From Chryseobacterium gleum (GTDB lineage Bacteria; Bacteroidota; Bacteroidia; Flavobacteriales; Flavobacteriaceae): a stretch of 64,000 nucleotides of DNA. Positions 26,923 through 36,463 of the stretch are shown here, in pieces. Position numbers and translations under genes: made by a program. Below the pieces are notes generated by a model. That model made no database searches and was not told the origin of the DNA. It worked only from the letters and a program-made list of their open reading frames with translations. Positions within the stretch are counted from its first letter, which is position 1, and every line of letters starts with the position of its first letter. Location: positions 19,117 through 83,116 of the forward strand of contig CAMDGB010000007.1 in the NCBI GenBank assembly GCA_945897915.1, written 5' to 3'.

Positions 26923-29900
26923 ATGAAAACAATGCTAAAAAAATTACTGTTTTTTATGCTCGTTTTACCTTTAAGTGTTTTGGCTCAAAACAGCTTATCA
27001 GGTAAAGTAACAGACGCATCTAGCAATCAAGCTATGTCTGGCGTTTCGGTAGTAATTACTGGAACATCTAATGGAACATTCACTAATTCAGATGGAACAT
27101 TTACTTTAAAAAATGTAAAATCTGGAGACAATGTTTCTTTCTCATTTTTGGGATTTAAAACAGAAACTATTGCTTACACTAATCAACAAAACATTTCAGT
27201 TTCTTTACAACAAGACGGACAAGGAATTGAAGAGGTTTTAGTAGTAGGTTACGGTAAAGTTAAGAAAAAAGACGCTACTGGATCAGTAACGCAAATCTCT
27301 TCTAAAGATTTTAACAAAGGGGCTACGCCAACTGTTGAAAATTTATTAAATGGTAGAGTTGCAGGGGTTCAAATTTCAACTGGTGGTGGTCCAGGATCTG
27401 GTTCAGCAATTAGAATTAGAGGTGGGGCTTCATTATCAGCTAATAACGAACCTTTAATTGTTATTGATGGATTGCCTTTACAAAATTCATCGGATGGAAC
27501 TCCATCAGGATCAAGAAACTTTTTGGCAACTATTGATCCAACTACAATTGAGTCATTTACTGTTTTAAAAGATGCGGCCTCAACTGCAATTTATGGAGCA
27601 AGAGCTTCTAATGGTGTAATTTTAATTACAACAAAAAAAGGAAGCAAAAAACTCAGTGTTGAATATAATTTTCAATACGGTTCAGGGCAAAACAAAAGAA
27701 AAATTGACGTTTTAAACGCTGCTGAATTTGTTAGTGCTATTGAATCAAAATTTCCTAATTTAACAAATCAATTAGGTATTGATGATCCAAAATCAACGCT
27801 AACTGATAATTTGGCTACACCAGGAGTAATTGAAGGTAGAATACTTTCTGATACTGATTGGCAAGATGAAATTTACAGAAAAACCGACTACGTAGTGAAT
27901 ACTATTAATTTAGGTGGAAGTTTATTTAACATGATTCCTACAAGAGTAACAGCAACAAATACGTATCAAGAAGGATTGGTTTTAACAGACAAGTTTAACA
28001 GAACAAACTTTGGTTTAGCTTTAAGTCCGAGTTTTTTAAACAATCACTTAAAAGTAAATGTAAACGCAAATTATTCTAACGAAAAAAACAAATTTGCTGC
28101 AACTCCAATTGGAGCTGCCTTAAGAATGGACCCTACTAAACCTGTTTTAAGCGGTAATACTGCTTGGGGTGGATACACTGAATTTTTAGCACCGGGTACT
28201 ACAACAAATCAATTAGCATCAGGAGGAACAAGAAATCCAGTTGGAAATATTTTATTAAACAATAGTATATCTAATGTTAATAGATTTTTTGGAAATGTTC
28301 AAGTAGACTACAAATTTCATTTCTTACCAGAATTAAGAGCTGTAGTAAATGTAGGTATGGACCAATCTGAAGGGAAAGGAACAAATATTACTGGCGCAAA
28401 TTCTGCTGTAGCATTTAGTATATTAGATGGAACCGTTCAAACAAATAAAAAAGGAACTAACGAATCGTATTCTTCAAATTTAACAAACAAATTATTTGAT
28501 GGTTATTTAAACTATGCAAAAAAATTCGGTAAGTTAGATTTAGATGCAACTGCTGGTTATTCATATCAAAAATTTGAACAAACTAGATATAATTCTGGAA
28601 ATAGCTTCAACCCTAATAGAAACGAAGATACTTACAAGGCGCCAGATTTAGTATTATTAGGTTTCTTTGGAAGAACTAACTTTACTTGGAGCGATAAATA
28701 TATCATTTCGTTATCTTACAGAAAAGATGGGTCTTCAAGATTTCCAAAATCTGAAAAATATGGTAACTTCCCAGGAGCCTCTTTTGCATGGAAAGTAAAC
28801 AAAGATTTCTTTAAAGAAAGCAACTTAATTTCTGACTTGAAATTACGTGCAGGTTGGGGTGTTACAGGACAACAGGATTTATTTGTAAATGATTTCTTTA
28901 TTCCAAGATATCAAACTAGTAATTCAGATTCACAATATACATTTGGAAACACACCAATTATAGTAGGTTCACCATTAGCGTTTAACGACCAATTAAAATG
29001 GGAACAAACTACAAATTATAATGCGGGTATTGACTATGGTTTCTGGAAAAACAGAATTTCTGGAAGTGTAGATGTATTTTACAAATTATCTGAAGATTTG
29101 TTATTTGGAAATGCACCATTTGCTGATGGTTCTAACTTTTCTAATCAAGGACCACAAAACCTTGGAAGTTTTACTACTAAAGGTATAGAATTAAATGTAA
29201 ATGCAGATATTTTTAGAGATACAAATTTCAAATGGAATGTAAACTTTAATGCCTCAACTTATGAAAGAAGAATTAAAAGTTTACCTGCTGGAAACAATGT
29301 ATTAGTTGGAGATATTGGTGGTGGTACTGGTGGAAAAATTCAAATTTTCAGTGAAGGATGGACGCCAAATTCATTTTATGTATACAACCAATTATATAAT
29401 TCAAATGGTACGCCAATCGAAGGTGCATTTGCAGACCTTAATGGAGATAAAATTATAAATGAAAACGACAGATATATTTTTAACAATCCGGATCCTGCTG
29501 CTTTATTAGGTTTTCAATCAAGCATGAACTATAAAAATATTGATTTTTCGTTTAACATGAGAGCAAGTATAGGAAACAAAAATTATAACAATGTGAATTC
29601 TGCAAATGCATACACTACTTTATTAAGTGATGTTGGAGGAACAATTGCAAACGTTCCAAGTTCTACCTTTGAAAGTAACTTTACAAGTACCGGAAATAAT
29701 GTAATTTTTTCTGATTACTATATAGAAGATGCTTCATTTTTAAGAGTAGATAATATTACTTTAGGATATACATTCCCTCAAACGGCTACAAGAAAATCTA
29801 CTATTAGATTTTCGGCTGGATTGCAAAATCCTAACTTTTTACTTTTCACAAAATATTCTGGATTGGATCCTGAAGTATTTGGTGGAATTGATAACACTAT

Positions 29901-29949
29901 TTATCCTAGACAAGAACAATTTTTGTTAGGTGTAAATGTTAAATTTTAA
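26923..29949 (+). CDS. susC: SusC/RagA-family TonB-dependent outer membrane transporter
   Basis: 1008 aa. A signal peptide (LLFFMLVLPLSVLAQ) is followed by a carboxypeptidase-like regulatory domain (about 25-100, SGKVTDASSNQAMSGVSVVITG), a TonB-interacting stretch (EEVLVVGYG), the plug (TPTVENLLNGRVAGVQIS, IRIRGGASLS, PLIVIDGLPL, TAIYGARASNGVILITTKKG) and a 22-strand barrel ending FLLGVNVKF. It should import starch oligosaccharides using TonB energy, capped by the SusD protein encoded next (10 nt). It is first in a plus-strand operon with susD and a susE-like gene. Confidence 0.96.
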   Translation: MKTMLKKLLFFMLVLPLSVLAQNSLSGKVTDASSNQAMSGVSVVITGTSNGTFTNSDGTFTLKNVKSGDNVSFSFLGFKTETIAYTNQQNISVSLQQDGQGIEEVLVVGYGKVKKKDATGSVTQISSKDFNKGATPTVENLLNGRVAGVQISTGGGPGSGSAIRIRGGASLSANNEPLIVIDGLPLQNSSDGTPSGSRNFLATIDPTTIESFTVLKDAASTAIYGARASNGVILITTKKGSKKLSVEYNFQYGSGQNKRKIDVLNAAEFVSAIESKFPNLTNQLGIDDPKSTLTDNLATPGVIEGRILSDTDWQDEIYRKTDYVVNTINLGGSLFNMIPTRVTATNTYQEGLVLTDKFNRTNFGLALSPSFLNNHLKVNVNANYSNEKNKFAATPIGAALRMDPTKPVLSGNTAWGGYTEFLAPGTTTNQLASGGTRNPVGNILLNNSISNVNRFFGNVQVDYKFHFLPELRAVVNVGMDQSEGKGTNITGANSAVAFSILDGTVQTNKKGTNESYSSNLTNKLFDGYLNYAKKFGKLDLDATAGYSYQKFEQTRYNSGNSFNPNRNEDTYKAPDLVLLGFFGRTNFTWSDKYIISLSYRKDGSSRFPKSEKYGNFPGASFAWKVNKDFFKESNLISDLKLRAGWGVTGQQDLFVNDFFIPRYQTSNSDSQYTFGNTPIIVGSPLAFNDQLKWEQTTNYNAGIDYGFWKNRISGSVDVFYKLSEDLLFGNAPFADGSNFSNQGPQNLGSFTTKGIELNVNADIFRDTNFKWNVNFNASTYERRIKSLPAGNNVLVGDIGGGTGGKIQIFSEGWTPNSFYVYNQLYNSNGTPIEGAFADLNGDKIINENDRYIFNNPDPAALLGFQSSMNYKNIDFSFNMRASIGNKNYNNVNSANAYTTLLSDVGGTIANVPSSTFESNFTSTGNNVIFSDYYIEDASFLRVDNITLGYTFPQTATRKSTIRFSAGLQNPNFLLFTKYSGLDPEVFGGIDNTIYPRQEQFLLGVNVKF

Positions 29950-29959
29950 AATAATAAAT

Positions 29960-31558
29960 ATGAGAAATTTTAAAACAAATTTAATAGCATTCTTTGGAAT
30001 AACTATGCTATTTTCTTCTTGTACAGATGACTTAAATGTAATTCCAGAAGATGATGACATCTTTTTAACTGAAGCTTTTTTTAGTACACCTGAATCGTAC
30101 AGACAAGGTATTGCTGGCGTATATTCTAATTTATCTTTAACTGGATTAACAGGAGCTGGTTCTTCTAATATTTCAGGATTAGATGCTGGTACAAGTCAAT
30201 ACGGGCGTTGTTTATGGTACTTACAAAACTTAAGTACGGATGAAGTTATATGGAGTTATGAAAATGACCCCGGTGTGGCGGAAATTCAAAGAAATACTTG
30301 GACATCAAACAATGTTATTGTTTTAGGTATGTTTGCAAGATCAATGGCGCAAGTTGCTTTTTGTAATGAATATTTAAGACAAACAACTTCTGAAAAATTA
30401 AGCAATCGTGGTGTTACTAATTCACAACTTTTAGCAAATATTGCTGATTACAGAAATGAAGCAAGAGCAGTAAGAGCTCTAGCATATTATCACTTAATGG
30501 ATATGTTCGGTAAAGCAGCTTTTAATACTGAAAATGATATTGTAGGTCAAGCTGGTCCAGAATATAATAGACAGCAATTATTTACATTCATTGAAAGTGA
30601 ATTAAATGCAATTGTTCCAAACTTAAAAGCACCAAGAACAAATGAATACGGAAGAGTAGATAAAGCATTCGCATGGATGATTTTAGCTAAAATGTATTTA
30701 AATGCTGAAGTATATGTAGGTCAAAACAAATATGACCAATGTGTTACTATGTGTAATAATGTTATTGGTGGTGGTTATACTTTAGAAGCAAACTATTTAC
30801 ATAACTTTACTGCAGACAATCATACTTCAACTGAAATGATTTTTTCTTTACAATCTGATGGAAACGTAACTCAAAACTATGGTCCTACAACTGTTATGAT
30901 TAATGGTCAAGTAGGTTCTATTGAACAAAATGGTTCTGCTATGGGTGTTGGCTCAGGCGGCTGGGGTGGTGCTTTACGTTTGAGAAAACAATTTGTTGAA
31001 AAATTCAACGGATCGTCGTTTAATTCAGATGAAAGAAAAACAATTATTTCTGGAGCTAGACCAATTAATATTACAACAATAGCAGATAGAGATCAAGGGT
31101 TTGTATTAGCAAAATATTCAAATAAAACTTCAACAGGTGCTGCAGGAGTAAACCAAGGGTTTGTAGATACTGATTTCCCTTTATTCCGTTTAGCAGATGT
31201 TTACTTAATGTATGCTGAATGTGCAAAAAGAGGTGCTGGAAACGCAACTATTTCTCAAGCGGTTACTTATGTAAACAACTTAAGAGAAAGAGCAAACAAT
31301 AGCACAGTTGCAAATATCTCATCAACTGATTTAACTTTAGATTTTATCTTAGATGAACGTGCAAGAGAATTACATTGGGAAGGACACAGAAGACAAGATT
31401 TAATTCGTTTCAACAAATATGTTGGAGGAAGCTATAACTGGGCATGGAAAGGTAACGGTTCTAATGGAATTGCTTTACCAGCACACTTTAATGTATTCCC
31501 TATTCCAGCATTGAGTTTATCTGCAAATTCTAACTTAACACAAAACACAGGATATTAA
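29960..31558 (+). CDS. susD: SusD/RagB-family nutrient-binding outer membrane lipoprotein
   Basis: 532 aa from the ATG at 29960. The ORF track begins 24 nt earlier, inside susC, which would put eight extra residues before the signal peptide. The signal peptide NLIAFFGITMLFSSC has a lipobox. TPR-like helices (NEARAVRALAYYHLMDMFG) and the C-terminal signature (FILDERARELHWEGHRRQDLIRF) define the family. It acts as the lid of the SusC channel and binds glucan. The downstream gene follows after 19 nt. Confidence 0.95.
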   Translation: MRNFKTNLIAFFGITMLFSSCTDDLNVIPEDDDIFLTEAFFSTPESYRQGIAGVYSNLSLTGLTGAGSSNISGLDAGTSQYGRCLWYLQNLSTDEVIWSYENDPGVAEIQRNTWTSNNVIVLGMFARSMAQVAFCNEYLRQTTSEKLSNRGVTNSQLLANIADYRNEARAVRALAYYHLMDMFGKAAFNTENDIVGQAGPEYNRQQLFTFIESELNAIVPNLKAPRTNEYGRVDKAFAWMILAKMYLNAEVYVGQNKYDQCVTMCNNVIGGGYTLEANYLHNFTADNHTSTEMIFSLQSDGNVTQNYGPTTVMINGQVGSIEQNGSAMGVGSGGWGGALRLRKQFVEKFNGSSFNSDERKTIISGARPINITTIADRDQGFVLAKYSNKTSTGAAGVNQGFVDTDFPLFRLADVYLMYAECAKRGAGNATISQAVTYVNNLRERANNSTVANISSTDLTLDFILDERARELHWEGHRRQDLIRFNKYVGGSYNWAWKGNGSNGIALPAHFNVFPIPALSLSANSNLTQNTGY

Positions 31559-31577
31559 TAAATAAAACTAAATAATT

Positions 31578-32624
31578 ATGAAAAATATATTTAAATCAAT
31601 TTTAACAGTATTTGTTGCTTTAGCAATGACTTCATGTGAAGACGAAAGCAACTTAGCGTATGTAAATGAAGCAGGTGATTTTAGAATTACTTCACCAACT
31701 TCAGGTAGTAGTGTAGTTTTAAATCCAGATTATCCAACTAATCCAGCATTAGGTTTAACTTGGGAAGCTGCAAATTTCGGAACTCCAACTGCAATAAATT
31801 ATACAGTACAAGTTTCATTAGCTGGATCAAATTTTGCTAATGTGACTAACGTTACATCAACTAACAATACTTTTGCATCAGTAAACGTAGAAGATTTGAA
31901 CGGCGCAGTAGTAGACGCGGGTTTAACTCCATATACTCAAGGCGGAGTTGATATTCGTATCAAAGCAACAATTGGAACAAATGCTGAAATGACTAAATAT
32001 TCAAGTAAAATTACATATTTAGTTACGCCTTACACTACTGAATTACCAAAATTAGCCGTGCCAGGAAACCACCAAGGTTGGAATCCTAGTACAGCACCAA
32101 GAATTGCAGCTTCTGGATTTGGTTTAACAGATTATGAAGGTTATGTGTATTTAAATGGTGGTCATAAATTTGTAGGTCCTGATACAGCTGGTAATTACAA
32201 CTGGGGGAACACAGACTGGGGTGATAATGGTTCATTCTCTGGTGTTTTAGCAGTAACAGGAGAATCTGACTGTACAGCTACAGCTGGATACTACAGAGTT
32301 CAAGCTAATACTACAACATTAACATATAGCGAAACATTAACAAATTGGGGTATTATAGGTGCTGCAACTCCAGGTGGGTGGAATACTAGTACAGCATTAA
32401 CTTACAATTCAACTACAAAAAAATGGGAAGGTACTGTTACATTAACTGCAGGCGCGTTCAAATTTAGAGCTAACAATGCTTGGACAATTAACTTAGGTGG
32501 TGACAGTGATCAAGATGGTTCAATGAATTACGATGGTCCTGACTTAACTATTGCTACTGGGGGTACTTACTCTGTAATCTTAGACTTAAGCAATCCAAGA
32601 GCATACACGTATTCAATACAATAA
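31578..32624 (+). CDS. SusE/SusF-like surface starch-binding lipoprotein
   Basis: 348 aa. A lipoprotein signal (MKNIFKSILTVFVALAMTSC) and an N-terminal Ig-like SusE domain (about 25-155) precede two tandem starch-binding modules. These start at AVPGNHQGWNP (about 160) and WGIIGAATPGGWNTST (about 255); the second ends in YSVILDLSNPRAYTYSIQ. SusE-type proteins hold starch at the cell surface without cutting it. It is the third gene of the sus operon. A strong terminator 20 nt after the stop separates it from the amylase gene. Confidence 0.88.
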   Translation: MKNIFKSILTVFVALAMTSCEDESNLAYVNEAGDFRITSPTSGSSVVLNPDYPTNPALGLTWEAANFGTPTAINYTVQVSLAGSNFANVTNVTSTNNTFASVNVEDLNGAVVDAGLTPYTQGGVDIRIKATIGTNAEMTKYSSKITYLVTPYTTELPKLAVPGNHQGWNPSTAPRIAASGFGLTDYEGYVYLNGGHKFVGPDTAGNYNWGNTDWGDNGSFSGVLAVTGESDCTATAGYYRVQANTTTLTYSETLTNWGIIGAATPGGWNTSTALTYNSTTKKWEGTVTLTAGAFKFRANNAWTINLGGDSDQDGSMNYDGPDLTIATGGTYSVILDLSNPRAYTYSIQ

Positions 32625-32643
32625 TAAAAAAACAAAACTAATT

Positions 32644-32670
32644 AAGGGCTGTTTTACAGCCCTTTTTTTT
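32644..32670 (+). terminator. Rho-independent terminator after the susE-like gene
   Basis: GGGCTGT and ACAGCCC form a 7-bp stem around TTT, extended by AA/TT, followed by eight T. It lies only 11 nt before the next ATG, so the amylase gene relies on read-through or on a promoter overlapping this region; none is clear. Confidence 0.88.
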
Positions 32671-32680
32671 ACATAATTTT

Positions 32681-35521
32681 ATGAGAAATATTTATTTTAT
32701 ATTACTACTATTTTTAAGTTGTAGTTCGTTTTCGCAAGTTTCTTGGCAAGGTGGTATCACTCCTGAAGCTAATCAATCGGGTACAATCCTGTTCGATAAA
32801 ACAGGTACGGGTTTAGCGTCTTATACTGGAACTATTTATGCTCATACAGGCGTGACACTTAATGGAATTGCTTGGCAAAATGTAATTAGTAATTGGGGAA
32901 ATACAAACCAACCAACTCTAACTCTTGTTTCGGGAAATATTTATAAATTAGATTTAGCACCAACATTACAAAATTTTTACTCAGTAACTAGTGGTGCTAT
33001 TTCAAAAATAAATATTGTTTTAAGAAGTGCTTCGGGTACAATGCAAACTACTGACTTAGAGCTAAATGTTGGCGCATATCAAGCTAATTTAACGGCTCCA
33101 ATTGAAAATAGTACTACCTTATTAAACTCAGGACAAAGTTTGCTAATTACAGCAAATAATACAAACGGAAATGCTAATTATAATTTATTGGCAAACGGAA
33201 TAAGCATAAATACTTCAATAGGAGCTACTTATTCTTATACCGATATAAATATTACGGCAAACAAAAATTATGAATTACAAATAACACAAAACGGAACAAT
33301 ATATAATAAAAAATTTAGTGCAATTATTAATCCTGGGATACTGTCGCAAGCATTACCTAATGGATTAGAAATAGGAATAAATTATAATGTTTCAGATGCT
33401 ACTAAAGCAACATTGGTTTTAGAAGCGCCAGGAAAAGATTATGTATACGTAGCTGGCTCTTTTAATAATTGGCAGCCAACATTAAGTTATGCAATGAGAA
33501 AAGACCCAATAAATGGGAAGTTTTGGTTAGAATTAAACAACTTAACTTCTGGAACAGAATATTTATATCAATATTGGGTAGTAGATGCATCTCCAATAGC
33601 CAATTCTCCTAGTATTGTAAAAACCGCAGACCCTTGTTCCACATTAGTTTTATCTTCTTATGACGATCCATGGATTCCAGCTGGTAGTTATCCAAACATA
33701 CCTACTTATCCAAATGGACAGAATAGAGAAATTACTGTATTACAAACAGGACAAAGTAGTTATAATTGGCAAAACACTAGCTTTACAAAGCCTAATAAGG
33801 ATAAATTAGTTATCTACGAAGTGCTTATAAGAGATTTTGATTCAGATCGAAACTATCAAGACTTAATTGATAAAATCGAATATTTCAAAAACTTAGGTAT
33901 TAACGCCATCGAATTAATGCCAGTTATGGAATTTGAAGGTAATGAAAGCTGGGGTTATAATACTGCCTATCACATGGCTTTAGATAAATTTTATGGCACA
34001 AAAAACAAATTAAAAGAATTTGTTGATTTATGTCATCAAAACGGAATAGCCGTAATATTAGACATTGCTTTCAACCATGCTTTTGGAAGAAATCCAATGA
34101 TAAGAATGTGGATGAATGATCCTGATGGAGACGGCTGGGGAAGTCCAAGCACAGAAAATCCTTATTTTAATACGGTAGCAAAACATAGTTATAGTGTAGG
34201 TGAAGATTTTAATCATGCTTCCAATTTCACAAAAGAATATGTAAAAAAGACTATTAAACACTGGATAACCGAATTTAAAATTGATGGTTTTCGTTGGGAT
34301 TTAACCAAAGGATTTACTCAAAATTGTACTTCAGGTGATCAAACTTGTACTAATAATTATCAAGCAGATAGAGTAGCAATTCTTAAAGATTATGCTGATT
34401 ATTCCTGGGTGTTAGATCCAAATCATTATGTGATTTTTGAACATTTAGGCTCTGATTTTGAAGAACAACAATGGGCAAATTATAGGTTAGATGAAGGTAA
34501 AGGAATTATGATGTGGGGAGAATTATACGAACCTTATAAACAACTTACTTTAGGATATTCTACAAATGGAGATATTACAAGAATGGGACACATAAGTAGA
34601 GGATTTAATGGAAAACGTTTAATTGGTTATTCTGAAAGTCATGATAAAGACCGATTAATGTACCAAGCATTTACTTTTGGAAATAGTGCAGGAACAGCCC
34701 CTGTTGGCGGGAATTTAAACAATACCTTGAACAGAATGGCAAATGTAGGTGCAACTAGCTTACTAATTCCTGGCCCAAAAATGATTTGGCATTTTCAAGA
34801 ATTAGGAATGGACGATTCTATTTATGCTTGTGAAAATGGTACAGTAAATAGTGAATCTGATACTACACCTGGCGATTGCAAATTAGCAACAAAACAACAG
34901 CCACAATGGGTGGAAAACTGGCTAACCACTTCACCTAGAAATACCATTTATTCCGATTATGCAAAATTCATAAAAATGAAAAAAAATGATCCTGTTTTTA
35001 ACGGTGATTACACTATTAGTATAAACGGAAGCAACATCAAACAAAGAATATATATCTATGATAATGCCTTACCTGCATCTCAATTAAAAAACGTAGTTAT
35101 TTTAGCAAATTATTCAGTAGCAGCACAAAGTATTACTGCAGATTTCCCTTATACAGGAACTTGGTATAATTTAATGGATAACACAACTACAAATGTAACT
35201 GCAACAAATATGCAAATTACATTAGGTCCAGGAGAATACCGAATTTTTGGTAATCAAGTTTCTGCGGCATTATCTAATGATAGTTTTGAAGCAATAACTA
35301 AAGTGGAACTGTATCCAAATCCTAGCTCGAGTGCTTTTCAAATTTCTTTAGATGCCAAAAAAGTAGAAATTTATTCACTAACAGGACAATTAATTCAAAC
35401 TGAAAATAATATTTTAGCAAATAAAGAAATAAATATTTCTAACTTAGCTAAAGGAATTTACATTGTAAAAATCACCAATTCTGATGCGATTGCTATAAGT
35501 AAGAAATTGATAAAAGAATAA
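32681..35521 (+). CDS. Secreted GH13 alpha-amylase with CBM48-like domain and T9SS sorting tag (SusG counterpart)
   Basis: 946 aa. Signal peptide (FILLLFLSCSSFSQ), beta-rich N-terminal domains (about 20-235), a CBM48/E-set domain (YVYVAGSFNNWQPT, about 255-335), a GH13 barrel, a C-terminal beta domain and a type A T9SS signal (LYPNPSSSAFQI...KGIYIVKI). Catalytic residues: Asp540 in DGFRWDLTKG, Glu587 in VIFEHLG, Asp655 in ESHDKDRL. The AIELMPVMEF entry resembles branching enzyme/isoamylase-like GH13s. It should start starch breakdown outside the cell. It sits where Bacteroides has the lipoprotein SusG but uses T9SS export. Confidence 0.93.
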   Translation: MRNIYFILLLFLSCSSFSQVSWQGGITPEANQSGTILFDKTGTGLASYTGTIYAHTGVTLNGIAWQNVISNWGNTNQPTLTLVSGNIYKLDLAPTLQNFYSVTSGAISKINIVLRSASGTMQTTDLELNVGAYQANLTAPIENSTTLLNSGQSLLITANNTNGNANYNLLANGISINTSIGATYSYTDINITANKNYELQITQNGTIYNKKFSAIINPGILSQALPNGLEIGINYNVSDATKATLVLEAPGKDYVYVAGSFNNWQPTLSYAMRKDPINGKFWLELNNLTSGTEYLYQYWVVDASPIANSPSIVKTADPCSTLVLSSYDDPWIPAGSYPNIPTYPNGQNREITVLQTGQSSYNWQNTSFTKPNKDKLVIYEVLIRDFDSDRNYQDLIDKIEYFKNLGINAIELMPVMEFEGNESWGYNTAYHMALDKFYGTKNKLKEFVDLCHQNGIAVILDIAFNHAFGRNPMIRMWMNDPDGDGWGSPSTENPYFNTVAKHSYSVGEDFNHASNFTKEYVKKTIKHWITEFKIDGFRWDLTKGFTQNCTSGDQTCTNNYQADRVAILKDYADYSWVLDPNHYVIFEHLGSDFEEQQWANYRLDEGKGIMMWGELYEPYKQLTLGYSTNGDITRMGHISRGFNGKRLIGYSESHDKDRLMYQAFTFGNSAGTAPVGGNLNNTLNRMANVGATSLLIPGPKMIWHFQELGMDDSIYACENGTVNSESDTTPGDCKLATKQQPQWVENWLTTSPRNTIYSDYAKFIKMKKNDPVFNGDYTISINGSNIKQRIYIYDNALPASQLKNVVILANYSVAAQSITADFPYTGTWYNLMDNTTTNVTATNMQITLGPGEYRIFGNQVSAALSNDSFEAITKVELYPNPSSSAFQISLDAKKVEIYSLTGQLIQTENNILANKEINISNLAKGIYIVKITNSDAIAISKKLIKE

Positions 35522-35537
35522 GAAATAAATTACAAAT

Positions 35538-35569
35538 AAAAAGGTGTCTACATTTAGACACCTTTTTTT
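35538..35569. terminator. Bidirectional terminator closing the sus region
   Basis: GGTGTCTA and TAGACACC form an 8-bp stem with a CATT loop, flanked by AAAAA and TTTTTTT. It serves both the amylase gene (+) and the DUF3050 gene (-). Confidence 0.9.
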
Positions 35570-35581
35570 ATTCTGTATAAT

Positions 35582-36358
35582 TTATACTAATTCTGGAACA
35601 ACTATATGTTCAATAGCATTCCACAACCCTATTCTTTTTTGAAGCGATTCTTGTGCTACTTGCGCTACTTCTTGCCATTTTTTTTCATCTGAACCGCATA
35701 AATAATCAATCATTTTCATCGCCATTGGCCCATGTTCATCTGCGTCCAGCTCAATGTGTCTTTCAAAGTAATAAATTAATTTAGACACATTTGTTTCTGG
35801 GAAGTTTTTCTGAAAACTTTTAACTATTTCAGTAAACATATTCGGAATTAAATCTTCACGACCAAATGTAAATGCCGATGCAATTTTATGAGGTTGGCCT
35901 GTTTCAATTATAGTAAATGTAAAATGTAAAAAGTCCTTAACTTCTGTTGGTAAATGCGAATTTTTAATAGCTACAAAAACGTTTTTGGTAATAGCTACTT
36001 GCTCTAAAAAATCTAAAACGGGTTGCGTAGTTGCCCCGCATTCTTTCATAGCATCTAAATACATTTCAAAATGACTTTGACGTGAACCATCTAAAGCCAA
36101 ATCAGATTCTTCTGCAACTACAATTTCATTAATTAAATAGCGTAACTCTGGGTTTGGTGAAGCCGTCCAAGGAATAGAAACCGAAGTTAAATGAATTTGC
36201 AATCCTTTTAACAAAGACATAAAATCCCAAACTGCATAAATATGGTGTGTTAAAAAAACATGTAAATCTTCAACTGTTTGAATTTTTGAGTACAAAGAAT
36301 GATTTAACAATTCTTGTCTTAACGGATCAATTTTGGTTTTTATCGTATTCGTGTTCAT
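35582..36358 (-). CDS. DUF3050-family protein (heme-oxygenase-like helical fold)
   Basis: 258 aa, cytoplasmic, mostly helical. FLTHHIYAVWDFMSLLKGLQ, EIVVAEESD, HFEMYLDAM, FTFGREDLIPNMF and YYFERHIELDADEHGPMA place His and Glu residues as in the heme-oxygenase/PqqC-like superfamily, which often binds iron. The family is known as DUF3050 and has no firm function; an iron-dependent oxidase is possible. It has its own -7 box and is separated by a terminator from the upstream dehydrogenase gene. Confidence 0.78.
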   Translation of the reverse strand: MNTNTIKTKIDPLRQELLNHSLYSKIQTVEDLHVFLTHHIYAVWDFMSLLKGLQIHLTSVSIPWTASPNPELRYLINEIVVAEESDLALDGSRQSHFEMYLDAMKECGATTQPVLDFLEQVAITKNVFVAIKNSHLPTEVKDFLHFTFTIIETGQPHKIASAFTFGREDLIPNMFTEIVKSFQKNFPETNVSKLIYYFERHIELDADEHGPMAMKMIDYLCGSDEKKWQEVAQVAQESLQKRIGLWNAIEHIVVPELV

Positions 36359-36388
36359 CGCGTTGTTTATATATTTCTAATATTGATA

Positions 36389-36396
36389 CAAAAGTA
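36389..36396 (-). promoter_or_regulatory. -7 box for the DUF3050 gene
   Basis: The minus strand reads TACTTTTG (exact TAnnTTTG), 31 nt before the ATG. It directly follows the T-run of the upstream gene's terminator hairpin. Confidence 0.5.
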
Positions 36397-36427
36397 AAAA
36401 TGCTTCTCCATATAGAGAAGCATTTTG
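36395..36427 (-). terminator. Terminator of the glutaryl-CoA dehydrogenase gene
   Basis: A perfect 12-bp stem, AAAATGCTTCTC with GAGAAGCATTTT, around a 6-nt loop, with a T-run at its minus-strand end. An outer GATACAAAA/TTTTGTATC pair extends it. It lies 37 nt after the dehydrogenase stop. Confidence 0.82.
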
Positions 36428-36463
36428 TATCAATTTTATTTATTGTTTAATCTAATTAATAAA

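Noticed and set aside
26714-26932. 72-aa minus-strand ORF between the LacI-type gene and susC
   Set aside because: It would overlap the susC start, promoter and palindrome, and its composition (Ile/Asn/Lys/Phe) is that of translated AT-rich non-coding DNA.
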